In this document: positions 33,831 to 42,377 of the stretch, one piece after another
How positions within the stretch are numbered: position 1 is the stretch's first letter
Layout of the letters: each line of letters starts with the position of its first letter
Source: Streptomyces flavofungini
GTDB lineage: Bacteria > Actinomycetota > Actinomycetes > Streptomycetales > Streptomycetaceae
Length of the DNA: 64,000 nt
Assembly (NCBI RefSeq): GCF_030388665.1
Contig: NZ_CP128846.1
Span: forward strand, 5,592,501 to 5,656,500
Direction of reading: 5' to 3'
Position numbers and translations under genes: made by a program
Notes under the pieces: model-generated
Told to the model about the DNA's origin: nothing
Databases searched by the model: none
Seen by the model: only the letters and a program-made list of their open reading frames with translations

Positions 33831-34391
33831 TCAGCCCCGCCCCCGAGCCCCCGAAGCCGTACTCGTACGCCCCTCCTCGCCCCCCGGCGCCCGCTTCCCT
33901 TCCTCCAGGTCCTCCAGGTCCTCCAGGAACGATTCCGCATGCGCGACGGCCTCGCGGGCGGGGAGGGTCCGGAACACCCAGGTGCGGTACGACCAGAAGC
34001 GGAACAGCGTCGCTATGCCCATGCCGACGAACTTGAAGACGTTGGACTGGAGCCTGCTGTCCCAGTCGAAGCCGTACGTCGCCACGTACAGGACGCCGTT
34101 CTCGATGACCAGGCCGACCGCGCTGAACAGCAGGAAGAGCGTCAGCTCCTTGGTGCGGCCGCTCTTGTCGCGGTCACGGTAGGTGAAGTACCGGAACCCC
34201 ACGTAGTTGAAGGCGATGGCGACGACGGTGGCGATGACGCTCGCGCGCACCACCTGGAGGTCCGTGAGGTGCCGCACCAGGTTGAACACGGCGAAGTTGA
34301 CCAGCGTTCCGACCGCCCCCACGGCCCCGAACTTGGCCACTTCACGTGCGAGTCGGTCGAACCGCACCCTCAGTGCGCCGCGCTCCGTCAT
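33831..34391 (-). CDS. GtrA-family membrane protein
   Basis: 186 residues, four hydrophobic helices (FGAVGAVGTLVNFAVFNLV; ASVIATVVAIAFNYVGFRYF; LTLFLLFSAVGLVIENGVLY; FVGMGIATLFRFWSYRTWVF). GtrA/DPMS-like proteins move lipid-linked sugars or assist polyprenyl-phosphate glycosylation. An acidic tail follows (FLEDLEDLEEGKRAPGGEEG). It converges with the kinase gene and is divergent from purK. Confidence 0.9.
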   Translation of the reverse strand: MTERGALRVRFDRLAREVAKFGAVGAVGTLVNFAVFNLVRHLTDLQVVRASVIATVVAIAFNYVGFRYFTYRDRDKSGRTKELTLFLLFSAVGLVIENGVLYVATYGFDWDSRLQSNVFKFVGMGIATLFRFWSYRTWVFRTLPAREAVAHAESFLEDLEDLEEGKRAPGGEEGRTSTASGARGRG

Positions 34392-34653
34392 GGTTGGTCG
34401 CCCCAGCCCCCGTCGATTACGTGTGGTCCGTCGACGGGATCGATGTCGAGCGGGTGGTGTGCGTGCGCATCGCCGGTCTGTTTCCCCAGTCGATCCGTCG
34501 TTCTCCCGGCCGATCCGTCATTTCGTTCGCGTCAACCCAGCCATGCTAACCAGCGGCCTGTGTCGGCGCTCGTGGACGGCGTCACTCCGTGGCACCCCTG
34601 TGACGCCCGCGCACGGAATCGGGCCGCTCCCGGATGGCCGATACCCTGTGGGT

Positions 34654-35805
34654 GTGACGTTCCCGGTAGTCGGCATGGTCGGCGGGGGGCAGCTCGCTCG
34701 TATGACACACGAGGCGGGCATCCCGCTCGGCATCAGGTTCAAGCTCCTCAGTGACACTCCGCAGGATTCCGCGGCGCAGGTCGTCAGCGACGTCGTCATC
34801 GGCGACTATCGCGACCTCGACACGCTGCGTAACTTCGCGCGGGGCTGCGACGTGATCACCTTCGATCACGAACACGTACCCACCGAGCACCTACGGGCCC
34901 TGGAGGCGGACGGCATCCCCGTGCGCCCGGGGCCCGACGCGTTGGTGCACGCCCAGGACAAGGGGGTGATGCGCGCGAAGCTGGACGAGCTGGGGGTGCC
35001 CTGCCCCCGCCACCGCATCGTGAAGGACCCGGCGGACGTCGTGGCCTTCGCGGCCGAGGGGGCCACGGAGGGTGACGGCTTCCCCGTCGTCCTCAAGACC
35101 GTGCGCGGCGGGTACGACGGCAAGGGCGTGTGGGTCGTGCGCTCGCCCGAACAGGCCGAGGAGCCGTTCCGCGCGGGCGTCCCGGTGCTCGCCGAGGAGA
35201 TGGTCGGCTTCGTACGGGAGCTGGCGGCGAACGTCGTCCGCTCGCCGCACGGGCAGGCCGTGGCGTACCCGGTCGTGGAGTCCCGCCAGGTCGACGGCGT
35301 GTGCGACACGGTGATCGCCCCCGCGCCCGACCTGAGCGAGGAGCTCGCCGGGCAGGCCCAGGAGCTGGCGCTGCGCGTGGCCAAGGAGCTGGACGTCGTC
35401 GGGCACCTCGCGGTCGAGCTGTTCGAGACCCCCGACGGCCGCGTCCTGGTCAACGAACTCGCGATGCGACCGCACAATTCCGGCCACTGGAGCCAGGACG
35501 GCGCGGTCACCTCCCAGTTCGCCAACCACGTCCGCGCGGTCCTCGACCTGCCGCTCGGCGACCCCCGCCCGCGCGCGAAGTGGACGGTCATGGCGAACGT
35601 CCTCGGCGGCGACTACCCCGACATGTACGCCGCGTACCTGCACTGCATGGCGCGCGACCCGCAGCTGAAGATCCACATGTACGGCAAGGACGTGAAGCCC
35701 GGCCGCAAGGTCGGTCACGTCAACACCTACGGCGACGACCTTGACGACGTGCTGGAGCGCGCACGTCACGCGGCCGACTACCTCAGAGGGACCATCACCG
35801 AATGA
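34654..35805 (+). CDS. purK: N5-carboxyaminoimidazole ribonucleotide synthase
   Basis: 383 residues, ATP-grasp enzyme of purine synthesis. Uses ATP and bicarbonate to make N5-CAIR from AIR. Motifs: [13 protein letters not shown] (residues 4-16), [26 protein letters not shown] (ATP-binding), and [20 protein letters not shown] (metal/ATP site). GTG 34654 starts directly at the first strand; the open frame upstream to 34207 is antisense to the GtrA gene. Overlaps purE by ATGA. Confidence 0.95.
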   Translation: MTFPVVGMVGGGQLARMTHEAGIPLGIRFKLLSDTPQDSAAQVVSDVVIGDYRDLDTLRNFARGCDVITFDHEHVPTEHLRALEADGIPVRPGPDALVHAQDKGVMRAKLDELGVPCPRHRIVKDPADVVAFAAEGATEGDGFPVVLKTVRGGYDGKGVWVVRSPEQAEEPFRAGVPVLAEEMVGFVRELAANVVRSPHGQAVAYPVVESRQVDGVCDTVIAPAPDLSEELAGQAQELALRVAKELDVVGHLAVELFETPDGRVLVNELAMRPHNSGHWSQDGAVTSQFANHVRAVLDLPLGDPRPRAKWTVMANVLGGDYPDMYAAYLHCMARDPQLKIHMYGKDVKPGRKVGHVNTYGDDLDDVLERARHAADYLRGTITE

Positions 35806-36344
35806 CTTCTCCCGTTGCCCCCGTTGTCGGCATCGTCATGGGCTCCGACTCCGACTGGCCCGTGATGGAGGCCGCCGCGAAGGCCCTCGACGAGTTCGAG
35901 ATCCCCTACGAGGTCGACGTCGTCTCCGCGCACCGCATGCCGCGCGAGATGGTCGCGTACGGCGAGCAGGCCGCGGACCGCGGTCTGAAGGCGATCATCG
36001 CGGGCGCGGGCGGCGCCGCCCATCTGCCCGGCATGCTCGCCTCGGTCACGCCGCTGCCGGTCATCGGTGTCCCGGTGCCGCTGAAGTACCTGGACGGGAT
36101 GGACTCCCTCCTGTCCATCGTGCAGATGCCCGCGGGCGTGCCCGTCGCCACGGTCTCGGTGGGTGGGGCCCGCAACGCCGGCCTGCTCGCGGCCCGGATG
36201 CTCGCCGCGCACGACGAGGAACTCCTCGGCCGGATGCGGGAGTTCCAGCAGGAGCTGAACGACCAGGCGACGGAGAAGGGCAAGCGCCTTCGCGCCAAGG
36301 TCGAGGGCGCGGGTTCCGGATTCGGCTTCGGCTCGGGAAAGTGA
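35802..36344 (+). CDS. purE: N5-CAIR mutase
   Basis: 180 residues, class I PurE. Converts N5-CAIR to CAIR. Signature [20 protein letters not shown] (residues 8-27), [15 protein letters not shown] with the catalytic His, [36 protein letters not shown]. Its start overlaps the purK stop and it ends four bases before the M19 dipeptidase gene. A Gly/Phe-rich tail (SGFGFGSGK) is extra to the fold. Confidence 0.97.
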   Translation: MTSPVAPVVGIVMGSDSDWPVMEAAAKALDEFEIPYEVDVVSAHRMPREMVAYGEQAADRGLKAIIAGAGGAAHLPGMLASVTPLPVIGVPVPLKYLDGMDSLLSIVQMPAGVPVATVSVGGARNAGLLAARMLAAHDEELLGRMREFQQELNDQATEKGKRLRAKVEGAGSGFGFGSGK

Positions 36345-36348
36345 GCGC

Positions 36349-37545
36349 ATGACCACGCTGCCCGAATCCCTGGCCGAAGCCCGTTCCCTGCTCGCGGAGT
36401 TCCCCGTCGTCGACGGTCACAACGACCTGCCATGGGCGCTGCGCGAGAAGGCCGGGTACGACATCGACCGCCTCGACATCGCCGCCGACCAGACGGGCCG
36501 CCTGCACACGGACATCGGGCGGCTGCGGGCGGGCGGCGTCGGCGCGCAGTTCTGGTCGGTGTACGTCCGCACGGGCATGGCGGGCGACTCGGCGGTCAGC
36601 GCGACGCTCGAACAGATCGACTGCGTACGGCAGTTGCTCGCCCGCTACCCCGCGGACCTGCGCGCCGCGCTCACCGCCGCCGACATGGAGGCGGCCCGGC
36701 GCGAGGGCCGCATCGCCTCCCTGATGGGCGCCGAGGGCGGCCACTCCATCAACAACTCCCTGGCCACGCTGCGGGCGCTGCACACGCTCGGCGTGCGCTA
36801 CATGACGCTCACGCACAACGACAACATCGCCTGGGCGGACTCGGCGACGGACGAGCCGGGCGTCGGCGGGCTCTCCCCGTTCGGCCACGAGGTGGTCCGG
36901 GAGATGAACCGCGTCGGGATGCTCGTGGACCTCTCCCACGTCGCGGCGACGACGATGCGGGCGGCCCTGGACACCTCGGTCGCGCCGGTGGTCTTCTCGC
37001 ACTCCTCCGCCCGCGCGGTGTGCGACCACCCGCGCAACATCCCGGACGACGTCCTGGAGCGGCTGCCCGCGAACGGCGGCGTGGCGATGGCGACCTTCGT
37101 GCCGAAGTTCGTGCTCCAGGCGGCGGTCGACTGGACCCTCGCCGCCGACGACAACATGCGCGCCCACGGCTTCCACCACCTCGACACCACCCCCGAGGCG
37201 ATGAAGGTGCACGCGGCCTTCGAGGAGTCGACCCCGCGCCCGATCGCCACCGCCGCCACGGTCGCCGACCACCTCGACCACATGCGCGAGGTCGCGGGCA
37301 TCGACCACATCGGCATCGGCGGCGACTACGACGGCACGGCCTTCACCCCGTCCGGCCTCGACGACGTCGCGGGCTACCCGAACCTGATCGCGGAACTCCT
37401 CGACCGCGGCTGGTCCAAGCCCGACCTCGCCAAGCTGACCTGGCAGAACGCGGTGCGGGTGCTCGGCGCGGCGGAGGACGTGGCCCGCGACGAGCAGTCG
37501 CGGCGCGGTCCGTCGATCGCGACGCTAGAGCAGCTGGACGGCTGA
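36349..37545 (+). CDS. Membrane dipeptidase family (M19) protein, catalytically intact
   Basis: 398 residues, renal-dipeptidase family zinc enzyme. All metal ligands are visible: H-x-D in [15 protein letters not shown] (around residue 25), Glu in MGAEGGHSI (about 127), His in LVDLSHVAA (about 200) and in [16 protein letters not shown] (about 220), and Asp in [10 protein letters not shown] (about 325). Cleaves dipeptides, including D-amino acid ones. No signal peptide, so cytoplasmic. Starts four bases after purE and is probably co-transcribed with it. A diverged paralogue without these residues is at 46253-47416. Confidence 0.93.
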   Translation: MTTLPESLAEARSLLAEFPVVDGHNDLPWALREKAGYDIDRLDIAADQTGRLHTDIGRLRAGGVGAQFWSVYVRTGMAGDSAVSATLEQIDCVRQLLARYPADLRAALTAADMEAARREGRIASLMGAEGGHSINNSLATLRALHTLGVRYMTLTHNDNIAWADSATDEPGVGGLSPFGHEVVREMNRVGMLVDLSHVAATTMRAALDTSVAPVVFSHSSARAVCDHPRNIPDDVLERLPANGGVAMATFVPKFVLQAAVDWTLAADDNMRAHGFHHLDTTPEAMKVHAAFEESTPRPIATAATVADHLDHMREVAGIDHIGIGGDYDGTAFTPSGLDDVAGYPNLIAELLDRGWSKPDLAKLTWQNAVRVLGAAEDVARDEQSRRGPSIATLEQLDG

Positions 37546-37579
37546 GGGCCGGCCGGCTCACACCAGCTCAACAGGACTG

Positions 37580-37612
37580 CGGGGCGCGGCTGTTCGGGCC
37601 GCGCCCCGTTTT
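37580..37612 (+). terminator. Intrinsic terminator after the dipeptidase
   Basis: CGGGGCGCGGC (37580-37590) pairs with GCCGCGCCCCG (37598-37608) across a seven-base loop and is followed by TTTT, a classical terminator. Confidence 0.85.
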
Positions 37613-37627
37613 CACGCCTAGTTCTGG

Positions 37628-37709
37628 ACTGGTCGATCTAAATGAGTTGGCGTTCTCGCGTCGAAGGCGGGCCCCATCGCTCGCCAAGTAATGAACTGAT
37701 CAGTCTAAA
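37628..37709. promoter_or_regulatory. Two repeated operator-like boxes before the hydrolase gene
   Basis: ACTGGTCGATCTAAA (37628-37642) and ACTGATCAGTCTAAA (37695-37709) agree at 12 of 15 positions, 67 bases apart. The second contains the perfect palindrome ACTGATCAGT. TetR-type repressors of this hydrolase class often bind such sites; none is encoded next to it here. Confidence 0.5.
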
Positions 37710-37749
37710 ACTGGCGACGGGTACCGCCGCACCCCTGGGGGAGAACGAC

Positions 37750-38661
37750 ATGACCGACGCACCGCTGACCGACCGCGACCTTGCCGCCTTCCTGGAGGGC
37801 GAATTCACCAGCGCGCACGCCGACGTGAACGGCACCCGGCTGCACTACGTCACCGGCGGCAGCGGCGAACCGCTCGTGCTGCTCGGCGGCTGGCCGCAGA
37901 CCTGGTGGCAGTTCCACAAGATCATGCCGGAGCTGGCCCGCCACTACCGCGTGATCGCCGTGGACCTGCGGGGGATGGGCGGCTCGGCGAAGCCGCCGTC
38001 CGGCTACGACAAGAAGACGATGGCACGCGACATCCACGAACTCATCCGCCGCCTCGGCCACGACAGCGCGCACCTCGTCGGGCACGACATCGGCGCGATG
38101 GTCGCGTACGCCGTCGCCGCCAATCACCCCGAGACCACCCGCAAGGTGGCCCTCCTCGACGTGGCCCACCCCGACCAGAACTTCCTCAGGATCCCCATGC
38201 TCCCCACGGCCGAGCCCGGCACCGACTGGGAGACCGGCCCCGGCTACTACCTCTGGTGGTTCGCCTTCAACCAGGTCAAGGGCCTCCCGGAGCAGCTGCT
38301 CGACGGCCGCATCGGCGTCTTCAACGACTGGCTGTTCGGCTACATGCTCAAGGACCAGTCGTCGATCGACGCGCGCTCCCGTGCCGTGTACGCGGCGGCG
38401 TACTCCACACCGGACGCCCTCCGCGCGGGCAACGCCTGGTACCAGGCCTTCCGCCAGGACATCGCCGACTTCGCGACGCACGAGCCGGTGCGCGCCCCCC
38501 TCCTCGGTCTCGCCGGCGAGGCCAACCTCGACTACCTGCGCGAGAGCCTCACCCGGCACGGCACGGACGCGGTGGTGCGCGCGGTCCCGGACGCGGGCCA
38601 CTACCTGCCGGAGGAGCAGCCGGAACTGGTCACCAAGGAACTGATGGAGTTCTTCGCCTGA
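37750..38661 (+). CDS. Alpha/beta hydrolase, epoxide hydrolase-like
   Basis: 303 residues. Alpha/beta hydrolase: oxyanion motif LVLLGGWPQTWWQFHKIM (HG replaced by GG, residues 42-59), VIAVDLRGMGGSAKP, nucleophile Asp in LVGHDIGAMVAYAVA (G-x-D-x-G, about 118), His in VPDAGHYLPEEQP near the end. The GHDIG nucleophile and the cap-domain Tyr (GYYLWWF) are those of epoxide hydrolases or haloacetate dehalogenase-like members. ATG 37750 has GGGGGAG about nine bases upstream. Ends before a 15-bp hairpin. Confidence 0.88.
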   Translation: MTDAPLTDRDLAAFLEGEFTSAHADVNGTRLHYVTGGSGEPLVLLGGWPQTWWQFHKIMPELARHYRVIAVDLRGMGGSAKPPSGYDKKTMARDIHELIRRLGHDSAHLVGHDIGAMVAYAVAANHPETTRKVALLDVAHPDQNFLRIPMLPTAEPGTDWETGPGYYLWWFAFNQVKGLPEQLLDGRIGVFNDWLFGYMLKDQSSIDARSRAVYAAAYSTPDALRAGNAWYQAFRQDIADFATHEPVRAPLLGLAGEANLDYLRESLTRHGTDAVVRAVPDAGHYLPEEQPELVTKELMEFFA

Positions 38662-38678
38662 CCCCGCCCGGACACACG

Positions 38679-38713
38679 CGTCGCCCTCTCCCCGGCGCGG
38701 GGAGAGGGCGACG
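38679..38713. terminator. 15-bp perfect hairpin, former shared terminator
   Basis: CGTCGCCCTCTCCCC (38679-38693) pairs perfectly with GGGGAGAGGGCGACG (38699-38713), 17 bases past the hydrolase stop. Before the island arrived it would also have lain 28 bases past the acyl-CoA dehydrogenase stop on the other strand. Confidence 0.8.
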
Positions 38714-38740
38714 TCTCGTGCGGTGGGGCGACCGACGGAA

Positions 38741-38803
38741 CTACGGCAGTTCCGTGCCATCACGATCCGCTGTACCTGGTTCGTGCCCTCATAAATCTGC
38801 GTG
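38741..38803 (-). pseudogene. Displaced 3' end of the acyl-CoA dehydrogenase gene
   Basis: Reading the minus strand, this encodes EGTNQVQRIVMARN and then TGCCGTAG where the intact gene reads CTGCCGTAA. One base has been lost, so the frame no longer stops. It is the original chromosomal end of the gene at 42378-43535, cut off when the island inserted and now decaying. Third positions differ from the island-supplied end (for example GTG for GTC, GCA for GCG), showing two separate origins. Confidence 0.8.
38774..38803. other. attL core (left copy of 30-bp direct repeat)
   Basis: Thirty bases, beginning ACCTGGTTCGTGCCC and ending TAAATCTGCGTG, identical to 42412-42441 and in the same orientation. 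It lies within the acyl-CoA dehydrogenase 3' coding sequence. Outside the core on the left the similarity continues with mismatches for about 32 more bases. Confidence 0.85.
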
Positions 38804-39113
38804 CTTTACAGCCAACATGGCTCTGACCTGCGGAGACACCCTCTCTGTGGGGTGCTTCCCCAGCATTTCCCCATGATCGCGAAGCCGACCCCCTTGGAGT
38901 CTTTCTCGACCTCCGCTGATCATGTGCTGGCCACATGACTACCCTGTCTCCCTAGGGCTCACGGTCACCTGCTTGACGACCTTCGGTGCCTTGGGAGCCT
39001 GCCGCCTCGGACCTGTTTATGCCAACACGCGCATAGTCCCGTCTGTGCATAGACGGGTGTGCCCGCGCCTCCGTACGGTCAGTGCACCACTCACAGACCC
39101 TGGGGGTTGTGTC
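38804..39113. other. Non-coding left end of the island
   Basis: 310 bases without a convincing gene. Holds TTCCCCAGCATTTCCCCA (38856-38873); part of this (TTCCCCAGCA) recurs at 42273-42282 near the right end. Also holds the inverted repeat CCCGTCT-GTGCAT-AGACGGG at 39038-39057, 57 bases before the first gene, a plausible operator for the island's XRE regulator. Confidence 0.5.
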
Positions 39114-39332
39114 ATGGCACGTGAGGAACTGACCAGGCTCACCGGCGTGGACGAGAACGGCAATGGTGGACCCTGCGGACAGGGCGACTGCCCCAACGTC
39201 TACCGCACTGCATCGGGCTCGTTCGTCGTACAGGGCGGCGTATCGGACGCCTTTCAACCCCCGGCAGGCGAAGGGCTCGTCGAGATCCCTGAGAGTGTGC
39301 TGAGGGAGGCTTTCCGTGCTCTTGGATGGTGA
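39114..39332 (+). CDS. Small hypothetical island protein
   Basis: 72 residues from ATG 39114. Begins MAREELTRLTGVDENGNGG, has two cysteines (GPCGQGDCPNVY) and ends LVEIPESVLREAFRALGW. Small proteins of this type commonly precede DUF6879 genes in Streptomyces, as I recall; no function is known to me. The next gene begins inside its last codons, so they are coupled. Confidence 0.7.
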   Translation: MAREELTRLTGVDENGNGGPCGQGDCPNVYRTASGSFVVQGGVSDAFQPPAGEGLVEIPESVLREAFRALGW

Positions 39333-39813
39333 TGTGTGGGCGGCCAAGTTCCGAGACTTCCAGACGGAAGCCTGGAGGCTTGAGACCTTGCCGCAGTACC
39401 TCGTACCGCAGGAGGCCGAGGAGTTCGCGGCGTTCAAGGATGGAGCGCGGTTCCCCGGCCCGTACGAGGACTCGTGGATTCAGATGGTCCGTACCCTCGA
39501 TGTGGGGCGCGTGCACATCGTCTCCCGCCCGCTGAGTGACTATCTGCGGTTTGAGTTCGAGCGCTACTACCAGCACCAGGCGCCAGCAGGGGAAGACATC
39601 CGAATTCTCGACATCACGGAGCGGGAAAACCCTCTGCCCGATGTCCAGGACTTCTGGATGTTCGATCACTCCACCATCGTGCTCATGCACTACCGCTCGG
39701 ACGGCAAGCAGATCAGCCGGGAACTCTACGAGGGTGATCCTGCGCCCTTCATCGAATACCAGCGGATCGCCAAGGCTGAGTCCGTGCCATTCCTGGAGTA
39801 CGTGAAGGAGTGA
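39316..39813 (+). CDS. DUF6879-like protein
   Basis: 165 residues from GTG 39316, with GGGAGG five to six bases upstream and a 17-base overlap with the preceding gene. Pattern WAAKFRDFQTEAWRLETLPQ, then VRTLDVGRVHIVSRPLSDYL, FERYYQHQAPAGEDIRILDI, FWMFDHSTIVLMHYRSDGKQ fits DUF6879, found beside XRE/DUF5753 regulators in actinobacteria. Soluble, no catalytic motif seen. GTGA overlap with the next gene. Confidence 0.78.
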   Translation: MLLDGDVWAAKFRDFQTEAWRLETLPQYLVPQEAEEFAAFKDGARFPGPYEDSWIQMVRTLDVGRVHIVSRPLSDYLRFEFERYYQHQAPAGEDIRILDITERENPLPDVQDFWMFDHSTIVLMHYRSDGKQISRELYEGDPAPFIEYQRIAKAESVPFLEYVKE

Positions 39814-40643
39814 CGTTCGAGCCAGAGCAGCTAGGGCAGTCAGCACACGAGCTGGCTGCCCTGCTGAAGAACCTCCGCAAGACGGCAAAGCTGCCAGGGG
39901 AGCGGCTGGCCAAGCGCTGCAACATGTCTCAGTCCAAGATCAGCAGGATTGAGAACGGCAAAGTACGCCCGTCCCTCGTGGACGTGGAGCAGATTCTCAG
40001 GGCATTGGATGCGCCGTCCGCATTGGTAGCGGAAGTCATGGCGCTCGCCCGGATCGCCAACACGGAATGGCAGGACTCCAGGAACCTTCGCAGGAAGGGC
40101 CTGGACAAGAAGCAGCAAGAGCTAGCGGGCCTGGAGAAGTCTTCAAGGGACTTCCGCTACTTCCTTCTCTCAATGATCACTGGACTCCTGTCCACTCCGG
40201 AGTACATCCGAGCCAGCCTCGCCCACATCGCTGGTGACCACAGCAAGACTGTGGCCCGCAAGCTGGAGCGTCAGGAAGCCCTGTACGACAAGTCGAAGCG
40301 GTTCACGTTCATCCTCACCGAGCAGGCCGTCAGGTCCCCCTTTGTCTCCCGTGAGGCCATGGCTGTGCAGATCGACCGGCTAGCTTCCCTCACTCACCTG
40401 CCGAATGTGCGGCTCGGCGTGCTCCCTATTGAGACCAGCCTGCCTGGCAACCCGCTCAACACCTTCACGGTGTACGACGAGCGGATAGCGACGGCCGAAC
40501 TGTCGGCCGGAGTAATGGTGTTCCGTGACCCCAGGGACGTTCGTAGCTACCTCGATGAGTTCATATCCTATGAGGAACTGGCCCTGTTCGATGAGGCGGC
40601 GAGGTCAAAGCTGGGGGAGTGGGCTGCTGCGTACCGCGCATGA
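39810..40643 (+). CDS. XRE-family regulator with DUF5753 domain (WhiJ-like)
   Basis: 277 residues. Helix-turn-helix LLKNLRKTAKLPGERLAKRC and NMSQSKISRIENGKVRPSLV (residues 18-57), then the DUF5753 domain to the C-terminus (STPEYIRASLAHIAGDHSKT; LTHLPNVRLGVLPIETSLPG). Such proteins pair with DUF397 or BldB-like small proteins and behave as developmental or toxin-antitoxin-like switches in Streptomyces. GTG 39810 overlaps the DUF6879 stop. Likely regulates the island. Confidence 0.9.
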   Translation: MTFEPEQLGQSAHELAALLKNLRKTAKLPGERLAKRCNMSQSKISRIENGKVRPSLVDVEQILRALDAPSALVAEVMALARIANTEWQDSRNLRRKGLDKKQQELAGLEKSSRDFRYFLLSMITGLLSTPEYIRASLAHIAGDHSKTVARKLERQEALYDKSKRFTFILTEQAVRSPFVSREAMAVQIDRLASLTHLPNVRLGVLPIETSLPGNPLNTFTVYDERIATAELSAGVMVFRDPRDVRSYLDEFISYEELALFDEAARSKLGEWAAAYRA

Positions 40644-40685
40644 GCCATTCATGATCTTTAGTCCAAGGCGCGCATATCGCTAGAG

Positions 40686-40707
40686 CCTCGGTCTGAACGG
40701 TCCGAGG
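40686..40707 (+). terminator. Short hairpin after the XRE gene
   Basis: CCTCGG (40686-40691) and CCGAGG (40702-40707) with a ten-base loop, just upstream of the next start. May be a weak terminator or an operator. Confidence 0.35.
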
Positions 40708-40715
40708 ATGTCTCC

Positions 40716-41030
40716 ATGCCGACCGAACCGAAGAAGGGCACACAGAAGGCCCCGCAGGGTTGGCGGATGGACCCGATCCCAAGCCGTCCGGCGTACCGGG
40801 ATGTTGATGGGAACATTCGTATTCCTGTGTGGTTGACGAAGAACGGTCGGCACATGGCAGACACGGAAATGGTCCTGCTTCCGTCCGAGGCCGCCCTATT
40901 GGCCGACAACCTGACCAACGCCATGACGGACAACTCCAGGTCGGTCCTGCACGAGTTGCTTCGGGAGTCCGCGACGGCTCTTGCCCCTGGCGTTGTGCTC
41001 GTGTCGAAGGCGGGGCAGTACCAGTTCTGA
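40716..41030 (+). CDS. Hypothetical island protein
   Basis: 104 residues from ATG 40716. Begins MPTEPKKGTQKAPQGWRMDP; middle IRIPVWLTKNGRHMADTEMV; helical end LLADNLTNAMTDNSRSVLHE. Soluble and small, no motif I recognise. The codon choice is less GC-biased than in the flanking chromosome. Confidence 0.65.
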   Translation: MPTEPKKGTQKAPQGWRMDPIPSRPAYRDVDGNIRIPVWLTKNGRHMADTEMVLLPSEAALLADNLTNAMTDNSRSVLHELLRESATALAPGVVLVSKAGQYQF

Positions 41031-41068
41031 GCCTGCCCCTGTCACTGACCTCACAGGAAGGCACACCC

Positions 41069-41299
41069 ATGCCCGGAACCGACCTGTACAGCCTGCCCAT
41101 CGACGGAGCCACGTTCCTCAAGGCGTGCGGGGGCAACACGCATCCGGACGGCGAGTCCTGCGCCACGCTGGCGAAGATCGGCCCCGACGTGTGGGCACTG
41201 GGTGACGACAAGCGCCCCGACATGACCCCGCTGCGCTTCACCACCGCCGAACTGACTGCGGCTGGTATCGACCCGGCCCGCTTCACCGTCTCGGCCTGA
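41069..41299 (+). CDS. DUF397-like small protein
   Basis: 76 residues from ATG 41069 with AGGAAGG upstream. Sequence LPIDGATFLKACGGNTHPDG, then VWALGDDKRPDMTPLRFTTA-EL resembles the DUF397 pattern of a central RDSK-like strand (here GDDK) followed by F/W-ending helix. DUF397 proteins are the usual partners of XRE/DUF5753 regulators such as the one at 39810. Confidence 0.65.
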   Translation: MPGTDLYSLPIDGATFLKACGGNTHPDGESCATLAKIGPDVWALGDDKRPDMTPLRFTTAELTAAGIDPARFTVSA

Positions 41300-41318
41300 C
41301 GGCCGTTCCTGGTGTCCT

Positions 41319-41354
41319 CCGGCCCCGGCTCGATCCCCCGAGAGACGGGGCCGG
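41319..41354 (+). terminator. Hairpin after the DUF397-like gene
   Basis: CCGGCCCC (41319-41326) pairs with GGGGCCGG (41347-41354), 20 bases past the stop. Confidence 0.5.
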
Positions 41355-41397
41355 TTGGGCACTTCTCCCCTTCTTCCTGCACTGAACGGGACGACAG

Positions 41398-41895
41398 TTG
41401 CACCACCACGGCTACCTGTGGACCGGCTCCAAGCAACGATTCGACGACGAGGCGCTGAGACGGCCCCCGCACCTTGATCCACCCCCGGCAGACGGCAAGC
41501 CGGAACTGATCCAGCGGCACAGGGAAGTGAAGGCGGAGTTCCCCGTAGTGGACCTCCCACCGCTCGAAACGGCGTACTGGCTGATCAAGCCGGAGAAGCT
41601 GATCCGGGGCACCTGGGAGGAGCCGAAGGAAGCGGCCCAATGGCTCGGGGAACGGCTTGCCGAGTACGCGCCCCGGTTCGTCTCCGAGTCGGACCGCGAC
41701 AGTACGCGGCTGGCACTACTGGTCAACTCCGCTGCCGAACGCCTCGGTTGGGGCGGGGACGTGTCCCACGGCTTCTACCTCGAACGGCCCTCGTTCCTGT
41801 CTGTTGCCCTGGTGACGTGCTCTCCGAATCGCGCCATGCCGGACCTTCTCTGCCCGACGACCGAACACCTGACGAGGGGGAGCAGGCAACGATGA
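41398..41895 (+). CDS. Hypothetical island protein
   Basis: 165 residues, TTG 41398 with a GAACGGGACGA stretch upstream. Begins MHHHGYLWTGSKQRFDDEAL; middle VVDLPPLETAYWLIKPEKLI and EAAQWLGERLAEYAPRFVSE. Soluble. No family recognised. The TTG start is the weakest point; there is no better internal ATG before residue 100. Overlaps the next gene by ATGA. Confidence 0.6.
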   Translation: MHHHGYLWTGSKQRFDDEALRRPPHLDPPPADGKPELIQRHREVKAEFPVVDLPPLETAYWLIKPEKLIRGTWEEPKEAAQWLGERLAEYAPRFVSESDRDSTRLALLVNSAAERLGWGGDVSHGFYLERPSFLSVALVTCSPNRAMPDLLCPTTEHLTRGSRQR

Positions 41896-42239
41896 CCCGC
41901 TCAATCTTGCGGTACACGAAGCACCGGATCACGCAGCATCCAGACACAGAGGTGACGTTCGAGGCCAAGTGTCTGACGTGCGGCTGGGAGGCTGAGCCTT
42001 CGTCGGATGGTGCGATCGTGGACGTGGAGTGGATGAGCCACACCGGCCGGACCCAGCACAACCGGTTCCGGCGCCTGTGGACATCGGTCGCCCTGGTGGA
42101 ACGGGCCGAGTGGAGCCGAAGCAACGAAGCCAAGGAGATCAGCGAGCTTAGGAGCAAGGCCCGACGGAAGTCGCCTGACAGAGCCCAGGCGAACGGCCCC
42201 CGGCATGGCGCCGAGGGCCGTTGCTTTTGTGCATGGTGA
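41892..42239 (+). CDS. DUF7848-like small zinc-ribbon-type protein
   Basis: 115 residues from ATG 41892. TEVTFEAKCLTCGWEAEPSS has a C-x-x-C pair, followed by VEWMSHTGRTQHNRFRRLWT, which fits the small DUF7848-type proteins common on Streptomyces mobile elements (my recollection). With only one visible CxxC before the tail, zinc binding would also need a histidine or dimerisation. A terminator hairpin lies inside its last codons, so the end may be partly replaced or the tail (GAEGRCFCAW) may be acquired. Confidence 0.65.
   Translation: MTRSILRYTKHRITQHPDTEVTFEAKCLTCGWEAEPSSDGAIVDVEWMSHTGRTQHNRFRRLWTSVALVERAEWSRSNEAKEISELRSKARRKSPDRAQANGPRHGAEGRCFCAW
42192..42222 (+). terminator. Hairpin at the right end of the island operon
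   Basis: AACGGCCC (42192-42199) pairs with GGGCCGTT (42215-42222), followed by GCTTTTG. It overlaps the 3' end of the last island gene. Confidence 0.65.
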
Positions 42240-42377
42240 GAGTGGGTTTCCCGCCCGGCGTCAGCCCAGGATTTCCCCAGCAAGACGCCCAAGGTCGACC
42301 GAAAAGGGCCGAACGGACCGGAAGTCAATCACCGCTCGCGAGCCATCGAAAATGGCCGCTGACCTGCGAAAACCCAG

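Noticed and set aside
41398..41895. TTG-start island gene as a random frame
   Set aside because: Rejected as random because it has ordinary protein composition, an ATGA overlap with the next gene and same-strand context, though its start remains unsure.
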